Assembly: GCF_900100755.1 (NCBI RefSeq)
Contig: NZ_FNCI01000007.1
Location: 62,001-126,000, forward strand
Reading direction: 5' to 3'
Origin: Onishia taeanensis
Lineage (GTDB): Bacteria; Pseudomonadota; Gammaproteobacteria; Pseudomonadales; Halomonadaceae
DNA length: 64,000 nt
Program-made: the position numbers and the translations under genes
The notes under the pieces: model-generated
The model's database searches: none
The model's input: only the letters and a program-made list of their open reading frames with translations
What the model was told of the DNA's origin: nothing
Part shown: positions 37,216 through 46,256 of the stretch, in pieces
Layout: each line of letters starts with the position of its first letter
Numbering within the stretch: position 1 is the stretch's first letter

Positions 37216-38520
37216 TCAACCGACGACGTCCTCGAAGGCGAAGTTGAGCCGTGACGACAGGCTCTCGTAGTTCGAAAGTAGCTCTTCGGCGCTCTGGCCG
37301 CCCATCCAGATACAGGCCAGCGCAAAGCTGTAGGCGTCCTGCTCGGGCATGCTCGAGAGCTGCTGGCCGGGCGCTACCTGAAGGGTAATCAGGGTGCCGG
37401 GGAACTCGGCCTTCAGCGCGGCAAGCTCCTCCTCGCTGGGCACCTGCGTCACCCGCGCATCGACGAAGAAGACGCGGTAGAAGAACAACGCGGCGATCGG
37501 GAATTCACCCTGGCGATACGGCATCGCCGGGCGCCGGCCCAGCCCCAGGTCCAGGCTCACCTGCTGGTTACTGATGCCATCGACTTTCTCGAAAATATCG
37601 CAGTGGGACTGCGAGATGCGGGTATTGATCTCCAGTAGCCAGACCCGGTTCTGCACCTCGTCCCAGAAATACTCGATGTTGAAGGCGGCGTTGTCGTAGC
37701 CGATGTGGGTCATCACCCGCTCGGTCAGGTCCTTCATCTGTGCCTGCACTTCCGCAGGCAACTGCGACGGGTAGCGGTAATGGAAGAAGCTCAGCACCTG
37801 GGGATAGCGCAGCGAGTCGACGATGCCGTAACTGACCACTTCGCCCTCGAAGACATAGCCCTCCACGGTGCACTGCCAGCCGCCAATGATCTCCTCGGCC
37901 ATGCAGAAGTGGCCTTCTACCGCCGCGATCTCCGGGGGCAGCAAGGCATGCTCGAGCACGGTATTGAAGGGCGTGGCGATCAGGCCGATGTCCTCGCGTA
38001 ACCGCTCGATCGCATGCGTGAAGTCTTCGGGGCTATCGATGCGAAAGCCGAGCCGCGATCCGGAGGACTTGATGGGTTTGAGAAAGAAGGGAAAGTAGAG
38101 CCCCGCCGAGCGGATGACATCCAGCGCCTGATCATCGAAGGGGTCGATGGCGGTGAAGGCGGGAATGGCATCGGGAATCACCTGGCGCTGCACCAGCCGG
38201 CTCCAGAACTTGTGTTCGCACTTGAGCAGGCTTTCGAGGCTGGTGGTGCGGGTGCCAAAGCGCCGACACAGAATCGGCAGCATGGTCGATACCGGAAAAT
38301 CCATATAGCCGATGATGGCGTCAATAGGCCCATCGAAGGCATCCAACTCGTCACCGGCCCGGGACAGCATATCGGCTATATCAAAGACTTCGGTGTCGTA
38401 TACATCGGCAGGCGGGATGACGCCGTGGAACTCGCAGTCCTTGGCTCCCGGCAACTGCTCGAGCCGGGCACGATTGAAGTCGTTGAGCCCCACCACGAAG
38501 ATCTGCTTGGGGGTGAGCAT
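37216..38520 (-). CDS. ATP-grasp ligase of unknown substrate
   Basis: A 434-residue carboxylate-amine ligase-like protein. The N-terminal pre-grasp domain is followed by the central ATP-grasp fold, with YFPFFLKPIKSSGSRLGF (about residues 138-155) supplying the ATP-binding Lys and Gly/Ser-rich loop. NRVWLLEINTRISQSH (about 300-315) supplies the Mg2+-binding Glu and Asn. Enzymes of this type join amino acids or peptides through an acyl phosphate. The downstream S15-type hydrolase suggests a peptide-like product or substrate. Start at MLTPKQ has GAGAG upstream. No pathway is recognised. Confidence 0.8.
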   Translation of the reverse strand: MLTPKQIFVVGLNDFNRARLEQLPGAKDCEFHGVIPPADVYDTEVFDIADMLSRAGDELDAFDGPIDAIIGYMDFPVSTMLPILCRRFGTRTTSLESLLKCEHKFWSRLVQRQVIPDAIPAFTAIDPFDDQALDVIRSAGLYFPFFLKPIKSSGSRLGFRIDSPEDFTHAIERLREDIGLIATPFNTVLEHALLPPEIAAVEGHFCMAEEIIGGWQCTVEGYVFEGEVVSYGIVDSLRYPQVLSFFHYRYPSQLPAEVQAQMKDLTERVMTHIGYDNAAFNIEYFWDEVQNRVWLLEINTRISQSHCDIFEKVDGISNQQVSLDLGLGRRPAMPYRQGEFPIAALFFYRVFFVDARVTQVPSEEELAALKAEFPGTLITLQVAPGQQLSSMPEQDAYSFALACIWMGGQSAEELLSNYESLSSRLNFAFEDVVG

Positions 38521-38756
38521 GGCTTGCGTCTCTCTTGGGCACTCGGCCCGGGACGGCTCGGGCGCCGCACCGCGATGGCGCCGGCCATGACCCAGAGAAC
38601 TCGTCACAGAGCAGCATAGCTCACCCCGCGACAGACGGCGGGCTTGATGGCGGTGCTGTTTTTACCGCTCACGTCTCTGCCCACTGTTCCGCTCAGCCCT
38701 ACTCTGCTCTGCCCTCCTCTACCCCCTCTTCACGTTTCACTCTGCGGCCGCGGCCA

Positions 38757-40076
38757 TCAGCCCGGCTTGCGGTCTGGCTCGTCGCTGCCCGCCTCGCTCG
38801 CCCTATCGCCTGAGTCGGTGGCAAACAAATCCGGCTCACCACGTTCCAGGCGCTCGATGGCCGCCTCGCCGTCGCGGGCCAGGCCATCCAGACGTTCGAT
38901 CTGGGCTGAAAGTTCGGGCAAGGCTTCCTGCCGATAGCGGGCAAGATCATCGAGCGCGGCCATCACATCGCCGAAGGCCTGCTCGAGCGAGCCCATGTCC
39001 AATGTCGCTGAGGCGGCCCGTTTCTGGACGTCGACCCCCTGCTGGCGCAGCGCACGGGCGGTGCCAGCGATGGTGTCGGAGGTGGTGGCATTGAGGGACT
39101 CGATGCGGTCCAGCACCAGCCGCTGATTGGCCAGTGCCAGCGCCACCGTGGCGGCTACGCTGAGCGCCGAAACGGTGACATTGATGGCTCGGTCGACGCC
39201 GCGCATCAGCTCGCGGTTGTTGCGGATGATTACCTCGAGGGCCAGCACGCCCTGCTGGCTGACCGCCAACTGCTGCTGCAGGTCGAGAATGCGCTGACGC
39301 AGCGGAAACAGCAGCTCTTCCTCGATAAAGCGACGCTGTTGATCGTCGCCGGCCTTGGGCAAGGCATCCTGCAGACGCCGATCGATCAGGCGCCCAAGCG
39401 TCACTTGGCGCGCCAGCTGATGATGAATCTCGCGCAGGCTGGACTGGTCATCGCCAAGGGTCAGGTTATCGCGCTGCAGCCGGTCCCGGCCCGCCTCGAG
39501 CTCGCCGATGATGGCGTCGATTGCTTCCTGGGCGGTCTCGAACTTTTGGAAGTATCGCTGCAGGCGATTGCCGACCCCAGGAAGGGCGCCGAGCAGGCGG
39601 TCGAAGCGGCCGGGGTTCAAGCGGTGCTGTTGCGGGTCGAGGCGCCCCATACGATCCCGAAGGTCGGTCAGTGCCCGCGCCACCGGGCCACCGTCCTCGC
39701 CTTGCTCGGCAAGCTGTCGCAGCGGTGCATTGAGCATGCTGCTGTAATGGGCCGCCTGACGCTGCAAGGAGAGGCCCATCTCATCGACGGCTTGGCGCTG
39801 ACGGCTCGCCGCGCCCTCATCGGCGAGCACCTCTTCCACGAAGTCAGACGCCAGCGAGGCAAGCTCCGAGTCGATGTCGGCCTCGAATGCATCGCTGGCC
39901 CCGTCATCAGGCGCTTCGCTGACTGTGCCAGCGGGCACCTTTTCAGAGGCAGGCGCAGTGTCTTTGTCTCTTTCACCTGGTTGCTGGCCGGTGTGAGGCT
40001 GGCGAAGCTCGGCTTCGATCACTTCCACCGGCGGCAGCGACAGGCGCGAGAAGCCGTCCGCAGATTCATCGCTCAT
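38757..40076 (-). CDS. TelA/KlaA-family protein (toxic anion resistance)
   Basis: A 439-residue, largely helical cytosolic protein of the TelA family (PF05816), named for tellurite resistance of plasmid KlaA. The N-terminal 70 residues are acidic and disordered. The core (about 95-385) holds the family segment with GVLALEVIIRNNRELMRGVDRAINVT-like sequence. Chromosomal members are usually paired with an XpaC-like membrane protein, as here (40205-41137 upstream). The molecular role is not established. Confidence 0.85.
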   Translation of the reverse strand: MSDESADGFSRLSLPPVEVIEAELRQPHTGQQPGERDKDTAPASEKVPAGTVSEAPDDGASDAFEADIDSELASLASDFVEEVLADEGAASRQRQAVDEMGLSLQRQAAHYSSMLNAPLRQLAEQGEDGGPVARALTDLRDRMGRLDPQQHRLNPGRFDRLLGALPGVGNRLQRYFQKFETAQEAIDAIIGELEAGRDRLQRDNLTLGDDQSSLREIHHQLARQVTLGRLIDRRLQDALPKAGDDQQRRFIEEELLFPLRQRILDLQQQLAVSQQGVLALEVIIRNNRELMRGVDRAINVTVSALSVAATVALALANQRLVLDRIESLNATTSDTIAGTARALRQQGVDVQKRAASATLDMGSLEQAFGDVMAALDDLARYRQEALPELSAQIERLDGLARDGEAAIERLERGEPDLFATDSGDRASEAGSDEPDRKPG

Positions 40077-40204
40077 CGTTGCGTTCCTCGGGTTGGAATG
40101 CCCTTCACCCTAGCCCAATTCATGACGGCGTCCCACTGGCAGCGCCGCGGTCGTGCGGGGCCTAGCGTATCCTGCTCTAGCGCTTACTTGAGTTACTCAA
40201 GCCC

Positions 40205-41137
40205 TCATCGGCTGCGCTCATAGCGCTCGGCGCCCTCGACGAAGCGCTTGAGTTCGGCGCAGGCCTGCTCGGCGGCAAGGCTCGCCTGTGGCTTGTCGGT
40301 GCGCAGCCGGGCCACCGCCACGGCAGCATCATCCAGGGCCGTCAGGGCGGCCTCGTTGCGCGCCGCCAACTGGCGTAGCTGGCGCTCGGTATCTTCGACC
40401 AGCGCCAGGCGCCGCTTGAGCGCGATGCGCTCCTCGACGGTCAGGTTGGCACCGTCACGGGCGAGCCGCCGCTTGACGTAGGCGGCATCCACCCCCGATA
40501 TGCCGCTTGCCTGGTAGGCCATGGCCGTCAGGTTGTCGATGGCGCCCAGACACACCTGGGTGACCAGGCCACGAGCGCGCTCGTAGGCCAGCTCGCCGAC
40601 TTCGAAACGGTTTCCCAGCACGCCGAGCACGTGTCGATAGCGGCTGTAGAGGCGGTCGGCCTGGGGCGCATGGTCACTGCGATTCACCTCGAGCAGCGCC
40701 TGCTTGGCACGGCACAGAGACAACACCAGGTCGTCGGCATCCGCCGGAGGGTGCTCGGGATCTAGGGTCTGAACGCCGGTTTCCTGGCGCTCGCTGGCCT
40801 GACGCCGGGCGGCCTCTGCGCTTCGCTGCTGAGCTTCCCGGTTCTGGCGACGGCGGGCCAGCCAGCCGCGCCAGCGCCGCTCCATGGGCACCTCGACGGC
40901 AATCCCCACGAGACCGGCAAGCCAGCCACCCAGGCTCGGTGAAAAGCCACCCCATAGCGATGTCAGCCACAGAAACACTGCAAGGCTGGGCGCTACGAAG
41001 GCATAGCGCACTATCACCGCCCAGCGCCGCGGCGGTGTAGCGGGATCACCGAGTTCGGGGCGAATCACCCCCAGCATCAGCCACACCAGGCTGGTGAGAA
41101 AGAGCCCATAGGAAAATCCCTGCAGGAAACCCAGCAT
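40205..41137 (-). CDS. XpaC-like membrane protein paired with TelA
   Basis: A 310-residue protein with hydrophobic helices near its N-terminus (about residues 3-22, then two around 38-80), a basic RRRQNREAQQRS stretch, and a long helical cytosolic part rich in Arg, Ala and Leu. It matches the layout of XpaC proteins that accompany TelA, but I cannot see a diagnostic motif, so the assignment rests on architecture and context. Start is the ATG at 41137. A GTG three codons earlier is also possible. It is 128 bases from the telA-like gene. Confidence 0.6.
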   Translation of the reverse strand: MLGFLQGFSYGLFLTSLVWLMLGVIRPELGDPATPPRRWAVIVRYAFVAPSLAVFLWLTSLWGGFSPSLGGWLAGLVGIAVEVPMERRWRGWLARRRQNREAQQRSAEAARRQASERQETGVQTLDPEHPPADADDLVLSLCRAKQALLEVNRSDHAPQADRLYSRYRHVLGVLGNRFEVGELAYERARGLVTQVCLGAIDNLTAMAYQASGISGVDAAYVKRRLARDGANLTVEERIALKRRLALVEDTERQLRQLAARNEAALTALDDAAVAVARLRTDKPQASLAAEQACAELKRFVEGAERYERSR

Positions 41138-41254
41138 TGGCCACACTACCCCGCGCGTCAGAAAACGGCATGCGTATATGAGAGGTGAGTGTAGAGGAAG
41201 GTTCCGGCCAGCATAAGCCCCACGAAACCGGCCGCTACCCACCGGTGCGATGCG

Positions 41255-42694
41255 TCAGGCCAAGGCCCTGTCACCGACCCCGACATAGAGCCTTGTCACC
41301 TCTTCACCGACCCGGCGCAAAGCGGCCTCGATGGTCGGCGTCAGGGCCGAGGCATAATTGAGGCGCAGGCAATCGCGATACTTCCCCGAGGCCGAAAAAA
41401 GCGATCCGGGGGCGATGCGCAGCCGGGCCGGCACTAGACGCTCGTTAAGGCGCATCGAGTCGATGCCACCGGGCAACTCCAGCCACAGCAGGAAGCCGCC
41501 CTGAGGGTAGCTGATGCCGGTATCGGCGGGAAAATAGCGCCTCACCCAACTGATCATCAGATCCCGTTGGCGGCGGTATTGGGTCACCACCGCACGCAGG
41601 TGGCGCTCATAGCAGCCCTTGGCAATGAAGTCGGCGATGGCGAGTTGCGGCAAGGTCGCCGAGGCACCGGTCGAGACATACTTCATGTGCTGGACGCGAT
41701 CGCGATAGCGCCCCGGCGCGATCCAGCCCACCCGCAGCCCGGGCATCAGCGTCTTCGAAAAACCACTGCACAGCAGCACTCGGCCATCGTCGTCGAAGGC
41801 TTTGATCGTTCTTGGCCGTGGCGTGTCGAAGGCCAGGTCGCCATAGATGTCGTCCTCGATGATCGCCACATCGAAGCGTTGCGCCAGCGCCAGCAAGGCA
41901 CGCTTACGCTCCTCTGGCATGGTATAGCCAAGCGGGTTGTTGCAGGTCGGGGTGAGCTGGATGGCACGAATCGGCCATTGTTCAAGCGCCAGCTCCAGCG
42001 CCTCCAGGCTGATGCCGGTACAAGGGTCGGTGGGAATTTCCAGCGCCTTGAGGCCATTGGCCTGCAGAATCTGCATGGTGCCGTAGAAGCTTGGCGAATC
42101 CACCGCCACCACGTCCCCTGGTTCGGTCAGCGTACGAATGGCAATCGACAGCGCTTCCTGGCAGCCGCTGGTGATCAACACGTCATCGGGGTGCAGCAGA
42201 CTGCCCGCGCCCGCCATCAGCCGCACGACCTGCTGTCGCAGGGCAAGACTCCCGGCCAGGGCATCGTAGTTCAGATCCTGGCCGCTGGCGTGCCGGTAGC
42301 GCTCGGCCAGCAGGCGCTGCAGCGGCTTCAAGGTCGGACAGGCGAGATCGGGGATACCGCGTCCCAACAGCAGCACTTCATCGTCTGGCGGGTGACGCTC
42401 CACCAGTTCCAGGACCTGGTCCCAGCGCGAGACATCCAGCGGCCGCTGTGCTGGGCGCGTCACCGCCGGCAGGTCCGTTGGCGCTGGCTGCGAACGTACG
42501 AAAAACCCCGATTTAGGCCGCGCCTCGACCAGCCCGGCATCCTCCAACCGCGCGTAGGCGGTTTGCGCCGTAGAGATGCTGACCGCGAATTCGCGACACA
42601 GCGCGCGGATCGACGGCAGCCGATCTCCCCCGCGATAGATGCCGCCGTCGATGCGTCGACGAAGCTCGCCGGCCAGCTGCGCATAGCGGGTCAT
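41255..42694 (-). CDS. MocR-family regulator (GntR helix-turn-helix plus aminotransferase domain)
   Basis: A 479-residue PLP-dependent regulator. The N-terminal GntR winged helix (about 1-70, RLPSIRALCREFAVSISTAQTAYARLE) is linked to a fold-type I aminotransferase domain with PTCNNPLGYTM, the Asp in IIEDDIYGDL and the PLP Lys in GFSKTLMPGLRVGW (near 312). Such proteins bind direct and inverted repeats near their own promoter. The divergent DUF1127-phzF pair and the four repeats in the gap point to local control. Start is the ATG at 42694 with GGAG nine bases upstream. Confidence 0.93.
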   Translation of the reverse strand: MTRYAQLAGELRRRIDGGIYRGGDRLPSIRALCREFAVSISTAQTAYARLEDAGLVEARPKSGFFVRSQPAPTDLPAVTRPAQRPLDVSRWDQVLELVERHPPDDEVLLLGRGIPDLACPTLKPLQRLLAERYRHASGQDLNYDALAGSLALRQQVVRLMAGAGSLLHPDDVLITSGCQEALSIAIRTLTEPGDVVAVDSPSFYGTMQILQANGLKALEIPTDPCTGISLEALELALEQWPIRAIQLTPTCNNPLGYTMPEERKRALLALAQRFDVAIIEDDIYGDLAFDTPRPRTIKAFDDDGRVLLCSGFSKTLMPGLRVGWIAPGRYRDRVQHMKYVSTGASATLPQLAIADFIAKGCYERHLRAVVTQYRRQRDLMISWVRRYFPADTGISYPQGGFLLWLELPGGIDSMRLNERLVPARLRIAPGSLFSASGKYRDCLRLNYASALTPTIEAALRRVGEEVTRLYVGVGDRALA

Positions 42695-42722
42695 GACAGT
42701 TATCTCCACGTCACCAGGTCGT

Positions 42723-42810
42723 CAATACAGATAGGCCACTCCCCAGCCATACAGAGGGCTTACTCTCGGCATCTGTATGGTTAACTTTTAAACTCTCTAT
42801 ATCTGTATGG
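42723..42810. promoter_or_regulatory. Array of four MocR-type operator repeats
   Basis: Two direct copies of ATCTGTATGG are at 42771-42780 and 42801-42810, 30 bases apart. Two inverted near-copies (CCATACAGAG at 42747-42756 and CAATACAGAT at 42723-42732) each match in nine of ten bases. Centres are spaced 24, 24 and 30 bases. The last copy overlaps a likely -10 (TATATC, 42798-42803) for the rightward genes. This arrangement fits MocR operators. Confidence 0.75.
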
Positions 42811-42872
42811 CAAGTCGCGCCAATCATAAGCTGGTGGTGGTCAACATCGACAAGCGACTTCGGAGATTTGCC

Positions 42873-43097
42873 ATGCGCCTCGCCCAACGCCCAAGGCTTC
42901 TCGTCAGGCCCCCGCTTTTATCTCTTGCCCAGCTCGCCAAACGCTATGGCCAGTTGCGCCAGCGGCTTCGCTACCTAAGCCAGCGCCAGGCCTCGCGGCG
43001 CACGCTACTCGGGCTGAATGATCACCAGCTCGAGGATATCGGCAAGTCCCGTCGCCAGGCCGAACGGGAAGGCCGCAAGCACTTCTGGCAGGACTGA
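42873..43097 (+). CDS. DUF1127 (YjiS-like) small protein
   Basis: A 74-residue basic protein ending in the DUF1127 motif (RRTLLGLNDHQLEDIGKSRRQA, about residues 43-64). Some members bind RNA or affect small-molecule metabolism. I start at the ATG at 42873, preceded by CGGAG; the longer frame beginning at 42807 would overlap the operator repeat and promoter. It is probably the first gene of an operon with phzF, 55 bases downstream. Confidence 0.8.
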   Translation: MRLAQRPRLLVRPPLLSLAQLAKRYGQLRQRLRYLSQRQASRRTLLGLNDHQLEDIGKSRRQAEREGRKHFWQD

Positions 43098-43152
43098 GCG
43101 CCGCCATGACCGACAAGAAAGTGACCCAAGCGACCAACCAAGGAGCTCAAGC

Positions 43153-44031
43153 ATGTCCCACACATCCCATCCCTACTATCTCCTCGATGTCTTTACCGAC
43201 CGGCCCTTTACCGGCAATCCGTTGGCGGTATTCCCGGCGTCTGACGGCCTGAGCACTCAGCAGATGCAGGCCATCGCCAACGAGTTGAACCTGTCGGAGA
43301 CGGTCTTCATCGGGGCGCCGTTAGCGCCTAATCACTTCCCGATCCGCATCTTCACGCCGACGCTGGAACTGCCCTTTGCCGGTCACCCAACCGTGGGGAC
43401 CGCGCACCTGCTGGCCGCCACGGCAATGGCCGAGCGCGAACGCCCGCTGACCCTGGCCGCCGGTGTCGGCAACCTCGAGGTCAGCTTCGACGGTGACCTG
43501 GCCTGGTTCACCACAGCGGGCTTACCGGAAAAGCGGCAAAGCTCGCTAGACCGCGCCACAGCAGCCGAACTGCTCGGCCTGTCGCCGTCGCACGTCGTCA
43601 CCGAGCCGGTCATCGCGTCGCGGGGGTTGCCCTATCACCTGATCGAGCTCGATTCACTGGACGCCCTGCAACAGGCGATACCCTCGGCAGCAGCCTGGGC
43701 GCGGCATGTCGCGGCAAGCGGCGTCGAGCAGCTATATCTGTATGTGGCGATGGGCGATGAAGGCGAGATACGCTCACGCATGTTCTCGATGGAGAGCGAT
43801 ATCCGCGAAGACCCGGCAACCGGCAGTGCGGCCGCCGCGCTGACGGGCATGCTGGCGGGGTTGCTGGAAGACCCAGCGCCAAGCGTCCGTCGGTGGCGAA
43901 TCGAGCAAGGGATCGAGATGGGGCGGGCGAGCCGCATTCTTTCAGAAACCGAGGCTCGAGCAGACGGTGAGCCTTGCGTACGTATCGGCGGTGAGGCCGT
44001 CATCATCGGTCAAGGCACCATCAGCGCCTAA
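43153..44031 (+). CDS. PhzF-family isomerase/epimerase
   Basis: A 292-residue protein with the duplicated diaminopimelate-epimerase-like fold of PhzF. Diagnostic parts are DVFTDRPFTGNPLAVF (about residues 10-25), the catalytic Glu in LNLSETVF (about 48) and EDPATGSAAAALTG (about 220). The substrate is unknown; most homologues outside phenazine clusters lack a known role. Start is the ATG with AGGAG seven bases upstream. The divergent MocR regulator probably controls it. Confidence 0.9.
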   Translation: MSHTSHPYYLLDVFTDRPFTGNPLAVFPASDGLSTQQMQAIANELNLSETVFIGAPLAPNHFPIRIFTPTLELPFAGHPTVGTAHLLAATAMAERERPLTLAAGVGNLEVSFDGDLAWFTTAGLPEKRQSSLDRATAAELLGLSPSHVVTEPVIASRGLPYHLIELDSLDALQQAIPSAAAWARHVAASGVEQLYLYVAMGDEGEIRSRMFSMESDIREDPATGSAAAALTGMLAGLLEDPAPSVRRWRIEQGIEMGRASRILSETEARADGEPCVRIGGEAVIIGQGTISA

Positions 44032-44059
44032 TCCCCGAGGCAAGACGGCAAGCATGCCT

Positions 44060-44263
44060 TCAAGGCATGAAAAATTTCGCCGCCAGGGCCAGGCCGACCA
44101 TGATCAAGGCGGTCGTCATGGCGATGTCCACCAGGACGTTGAGGCGCGCGTCGGTCAGCCAGCCACCCAGGCTAGGTCGCAAGCGACGGGGCGAAACAGT
44201 CGATGTGGGACGTCGAGTGGCGCCGTGTCGGGGCTTTTGGTAACGATGCTTGGGGGTCGTCAT
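44060..44263 (-). CDS. Small single-helix membrane protein, function unknown
   Basis: A 67-residue protein with a basic, polar N-terminus (MTTPKHRYQKPRHG onward) and one C-terminal membrane helix (about residues 45-64, LVDIAMTTALIMVGLALAAK) ending in FFMP. The ribosome site GGGAGG lies five bases before the ATG. It is convergent with phzF (28 bases apart) and divergent from the yqaA-like gene. No family is recognised. Confidence 0.65.
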   Translation of the reverse strand: MTTPKHRYQKPRHGATRRPTSTVSPRRLRPSLGGWLTDARLNVLVDIAMTTALIMVGLALAAKFFMP

Positions 44264-44359
44264 CGGCGCCTCCCGCCCTGGCTGGTTTACCAGCCTTTTA
44301 TCATAGATCGCTCGCCGTCGCTGGTATACTGCCCCCCGACACCCCGTTGCCGAGATGCC

Positions 44360-44947
44360 ATGCTGCGTTCTTTGACCTCTGCCCGTCTGTGGCTTGCGCG
44401 CCTGAGCGCCTCGCGCCACGCCCTGTGGCTGCTGGGCCTTGCCTCGGTGCTGGAAACGCTGCTGGTGCCGATCCCCATCGAAGTCATCCTGATTCCCTGG
44501 ATGCTCGCCGAGCCGCAGCGTCGCTGGCGCCTCGCCGGAGTGGCGCTCGCCGGCAACCTGTTCGCCGCCCTGATCGGCTATGGCCTTGGCAACCTAGCCA
44601 TGGCGCAGTGGGGCGATGCCTTGCTGCCACTCTTTGGCGGCGAGGCGGCCTACCAGACCTTTCAGGCGCGTTTTCTGGAAGGTGGCTTCATGGCCATCCT
44701 GGCCGTCGGCATCATCCCCATTCCCTTCCAGACCGCCATGCTGGTGGCAGGCGCCAGCGACTACCCGCTGCCGCTATTCCTGCTGGCGGCACTGATCGCT
44801 CGCGGAGTGCGCTACTTTGGCCTGGCACTGCTGGTGGCGCTAGCCGGCGAGGCTGCACTGGGCCTTTGGAAGCGCCATGCTCGCCCAGTGGGTGCCGGCC
44901 TGACCGTGCTGGCCGGCGTTTGGCTCGCCTGGGAGCTGATGGGCTAG
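44360..44947 (+). CDS. YqaA-type VTT-domain membrane protein
   Basis: A 195-residue inner-membrane protein of the YqaA/DedA superfamily (VTT, formerly SNARE-associated domain). The family pattern is visible: ETLLVPIPIEVILIPWML (about residues 30-47), GNLFAALIGYGLG and FMAILAVGIIPIPFQTAMLVAGA (about 112-134), with about five helices. DedA-type proteins flip undecaprenyl phosphate or phospholipids; for YqaA this is only inferred. The ribosome site is weak. Confidence 0.87.
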   Translation: MLRSLTSARLWLARLSASRHALWLLGLASVLETLLVPIPIEVILIPWMLAEPQRRWRLAGVALAGNLFAALIGYGLGNLAMAQWGDALLPLFGGEAAYQTFQARFLEGGFMAILAVGIIPIPFQTAMLVAGASDYPLPLFLLAALIARGVRYFGLALLVALAGEAALGLWKRHARPVGAGLTVLAGVWLAWELMG

Positions 44948-44996
44948 CCTGCCAGACGCCGGTGAAGCCGTGGTGACAGAGGGCGCAATCGCGAGT

Positions 44997-45027
44997 CAAT
45001 AACAAGGGCCCTCACCCCTTGTTATTG
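44997..45027. repeat. Perfect 12-bp inverted repeat between yqaA-like and monooxygenase genes
   Basis: Arms at 44997-45008 and 45016-45027 enclose a seven-base loop. It could terminate the upstream transcript, though T residues are interrupted (TTGTTATTG lies in the arm), or act as an operator for the gene starting at 45104. Confidence 0.6.
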
Positions 45028-45103
45028 TCGAACGTGACCTCCATGCTGCAATCATAAGGATGCTAACAATCCTCCCCTTGTCTGATGCCAGTCAGGAGTC
45101 CCC

Positions 45104-46114
45104 ATGTCACATCTCGCCGATTCTCGTCTCTCGAACACGGCCCTATCGGTGCTCGACCTGGCACCGATTCGCCAAGGCGGCAGCGCCGCCGATACCTTCA
45201 AGGAAACCGTTGCCCTCGCCCAGCAGGCAGAGCGGCTGGGGTTCAGCCGCTACTGGCTCGCCGAGCACCACAACATCGAGGGCATCGCCAGCGCCGCCAC
45301 CTCGGTATTGATCGGCCATGTGGCCGGGCAGACCGAGCGCATTCGCGTCGGTAGCGGGGGCATCATGCTGCCCAACCATCCGCCGCTGGTGGTCGCCGAA
45401 CAGTTCGGCACTCTGGCGACCCTCTACCCGGATCGCATCGACCTGGGCCTGGGGCGCGCGCCGGGCTCTGACGGCGCGACCATGGCCGCCATGCGCCGCA
45501 ACCCCCAGGCCGGGGTCAACGACTTCCCCGACCGGCTCGAGGAGCTACGCGGCTATCTCGATGAGGCCCGCCCCGGCCAGCGGGTCAAGGCGATTCCCGG
45601 CCAGGGCACCCATGTCCCCACCTGGCTGCTCGGCTCCAGCGACTACAGCGCCAGGCTGGCCGCCAGGCTCGGTCTGCCCTTCGCCTTCGCTGCCCAGTTC
45701 GCGCCCGCCCAGCTGCTCGAGGCGCTCAGGCTCTATCGCGACAACTTCCAGCCCTCGGCGGTGCTGGACGCCCCCTATGCCATGGTCGGCCTGCCGGTGA
45801 TCGCCGCCGACAGCGATCTCCACGCCCAGTACCTGGCCACCACCGCCCAGCAGAAGTTTCTCAACCTGATCCGGGGTCGACCGACCCGCTCGCTGCCGCC
45901 GGTCGAAGCGCTGGACTGGAATGCCCGTGAGCGGGCGCAGGTCGAGCAGTTCCTGGGCGCCGCCGTGATCGGCGGACCCGAGACGGTCAAACAGGGACTG
46001 GAGACAGTGCTCGAGCTCACCGGTGCCGACGAGCTGATGCTGCATACGGATGTTTTCGCCCAGCAGGACCGGCTGCAAAGCTACGAGATCGTCGCCGGGG
46101 TATGGCGAGGGTAA
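45104..46114 (+). CDS. Luciferase-like flavin-dependent monooxygenase (YhbW type)
   Basis: A 336-residue LLM-class oxidoreductase of the bacterial luciferase fold. It shows the YhbW-group sequence: [18 protein letters not shown] (about residues 15-32), [16 protein letters not shown] (about 52-67), [22 protein letters not shown] and [14 protein letters not shown] use is expected, but the substrate is unknown. AGGAG precedes the ATG by six bases. It may be cotranscribed with azlCD, which starts 142 bases downstream. Confidence 0.9.
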   Translation: MSHLADSRLSNTALSVLDLAPIRQGGSAADTFKETVALAQQAERLGFSRYWLAEHHNIEGIASAATSVLIGHVAGQTERIRVGSGGIMLPNHPPLVVAEQFGTLATLYPDRIDLGLGRAPGSDGATMAAMRRNPQAGVNDFPDRLEELRGYLDEARPGQRVKAIPGQGTHVPTWLLGSSDYSARLAARLGLPFAFAAQFAPAQLLEALRLYRDNFQPSAVLDAPYAMVGLPVIAADSDLHAQYLATTAQQKFLNLIRGRPTRSLPPVEALDWNARERAQVEQFLGAAVIGGPETVKQGLETVLELTGADELMLHTDVFAQQDRLQSYEIVAGVWRG

Positions 46115-46256
46115 GGGGAATAAGCCCGGCTCCATCGGCGAGGGGCTCAGGGGCGTCGCCAAAAGCATCGTGTCACCAGCCCTCGACCTTCGTCTTGCCC
46201 CTCGAGGGCGAAGGCGGCAGGATATGGCGCATCCTCTGCCACCGCCACGGAGCGCC

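Noticed and set aside
42723-42810. Repeats as a CRISPR array
   Set aside because: The repeats are only ten bases, occur in both orientations and have no uniform spacers; there are no cas genes.
42807-42872. N-terminal extension of the DUF1127 protein
   Set aside because: The extension would start inside an operator repeat and next to the likely -10; the ATG at 42873 has a proper ribosome site and matches the family length.
46115-46256. Leader attenuator or riboswitch before azlC
   Set aside because: Only a short CCTTCG/CGAAGG stem is visible, with no leader peptide, T-run or known aptamer pattern.
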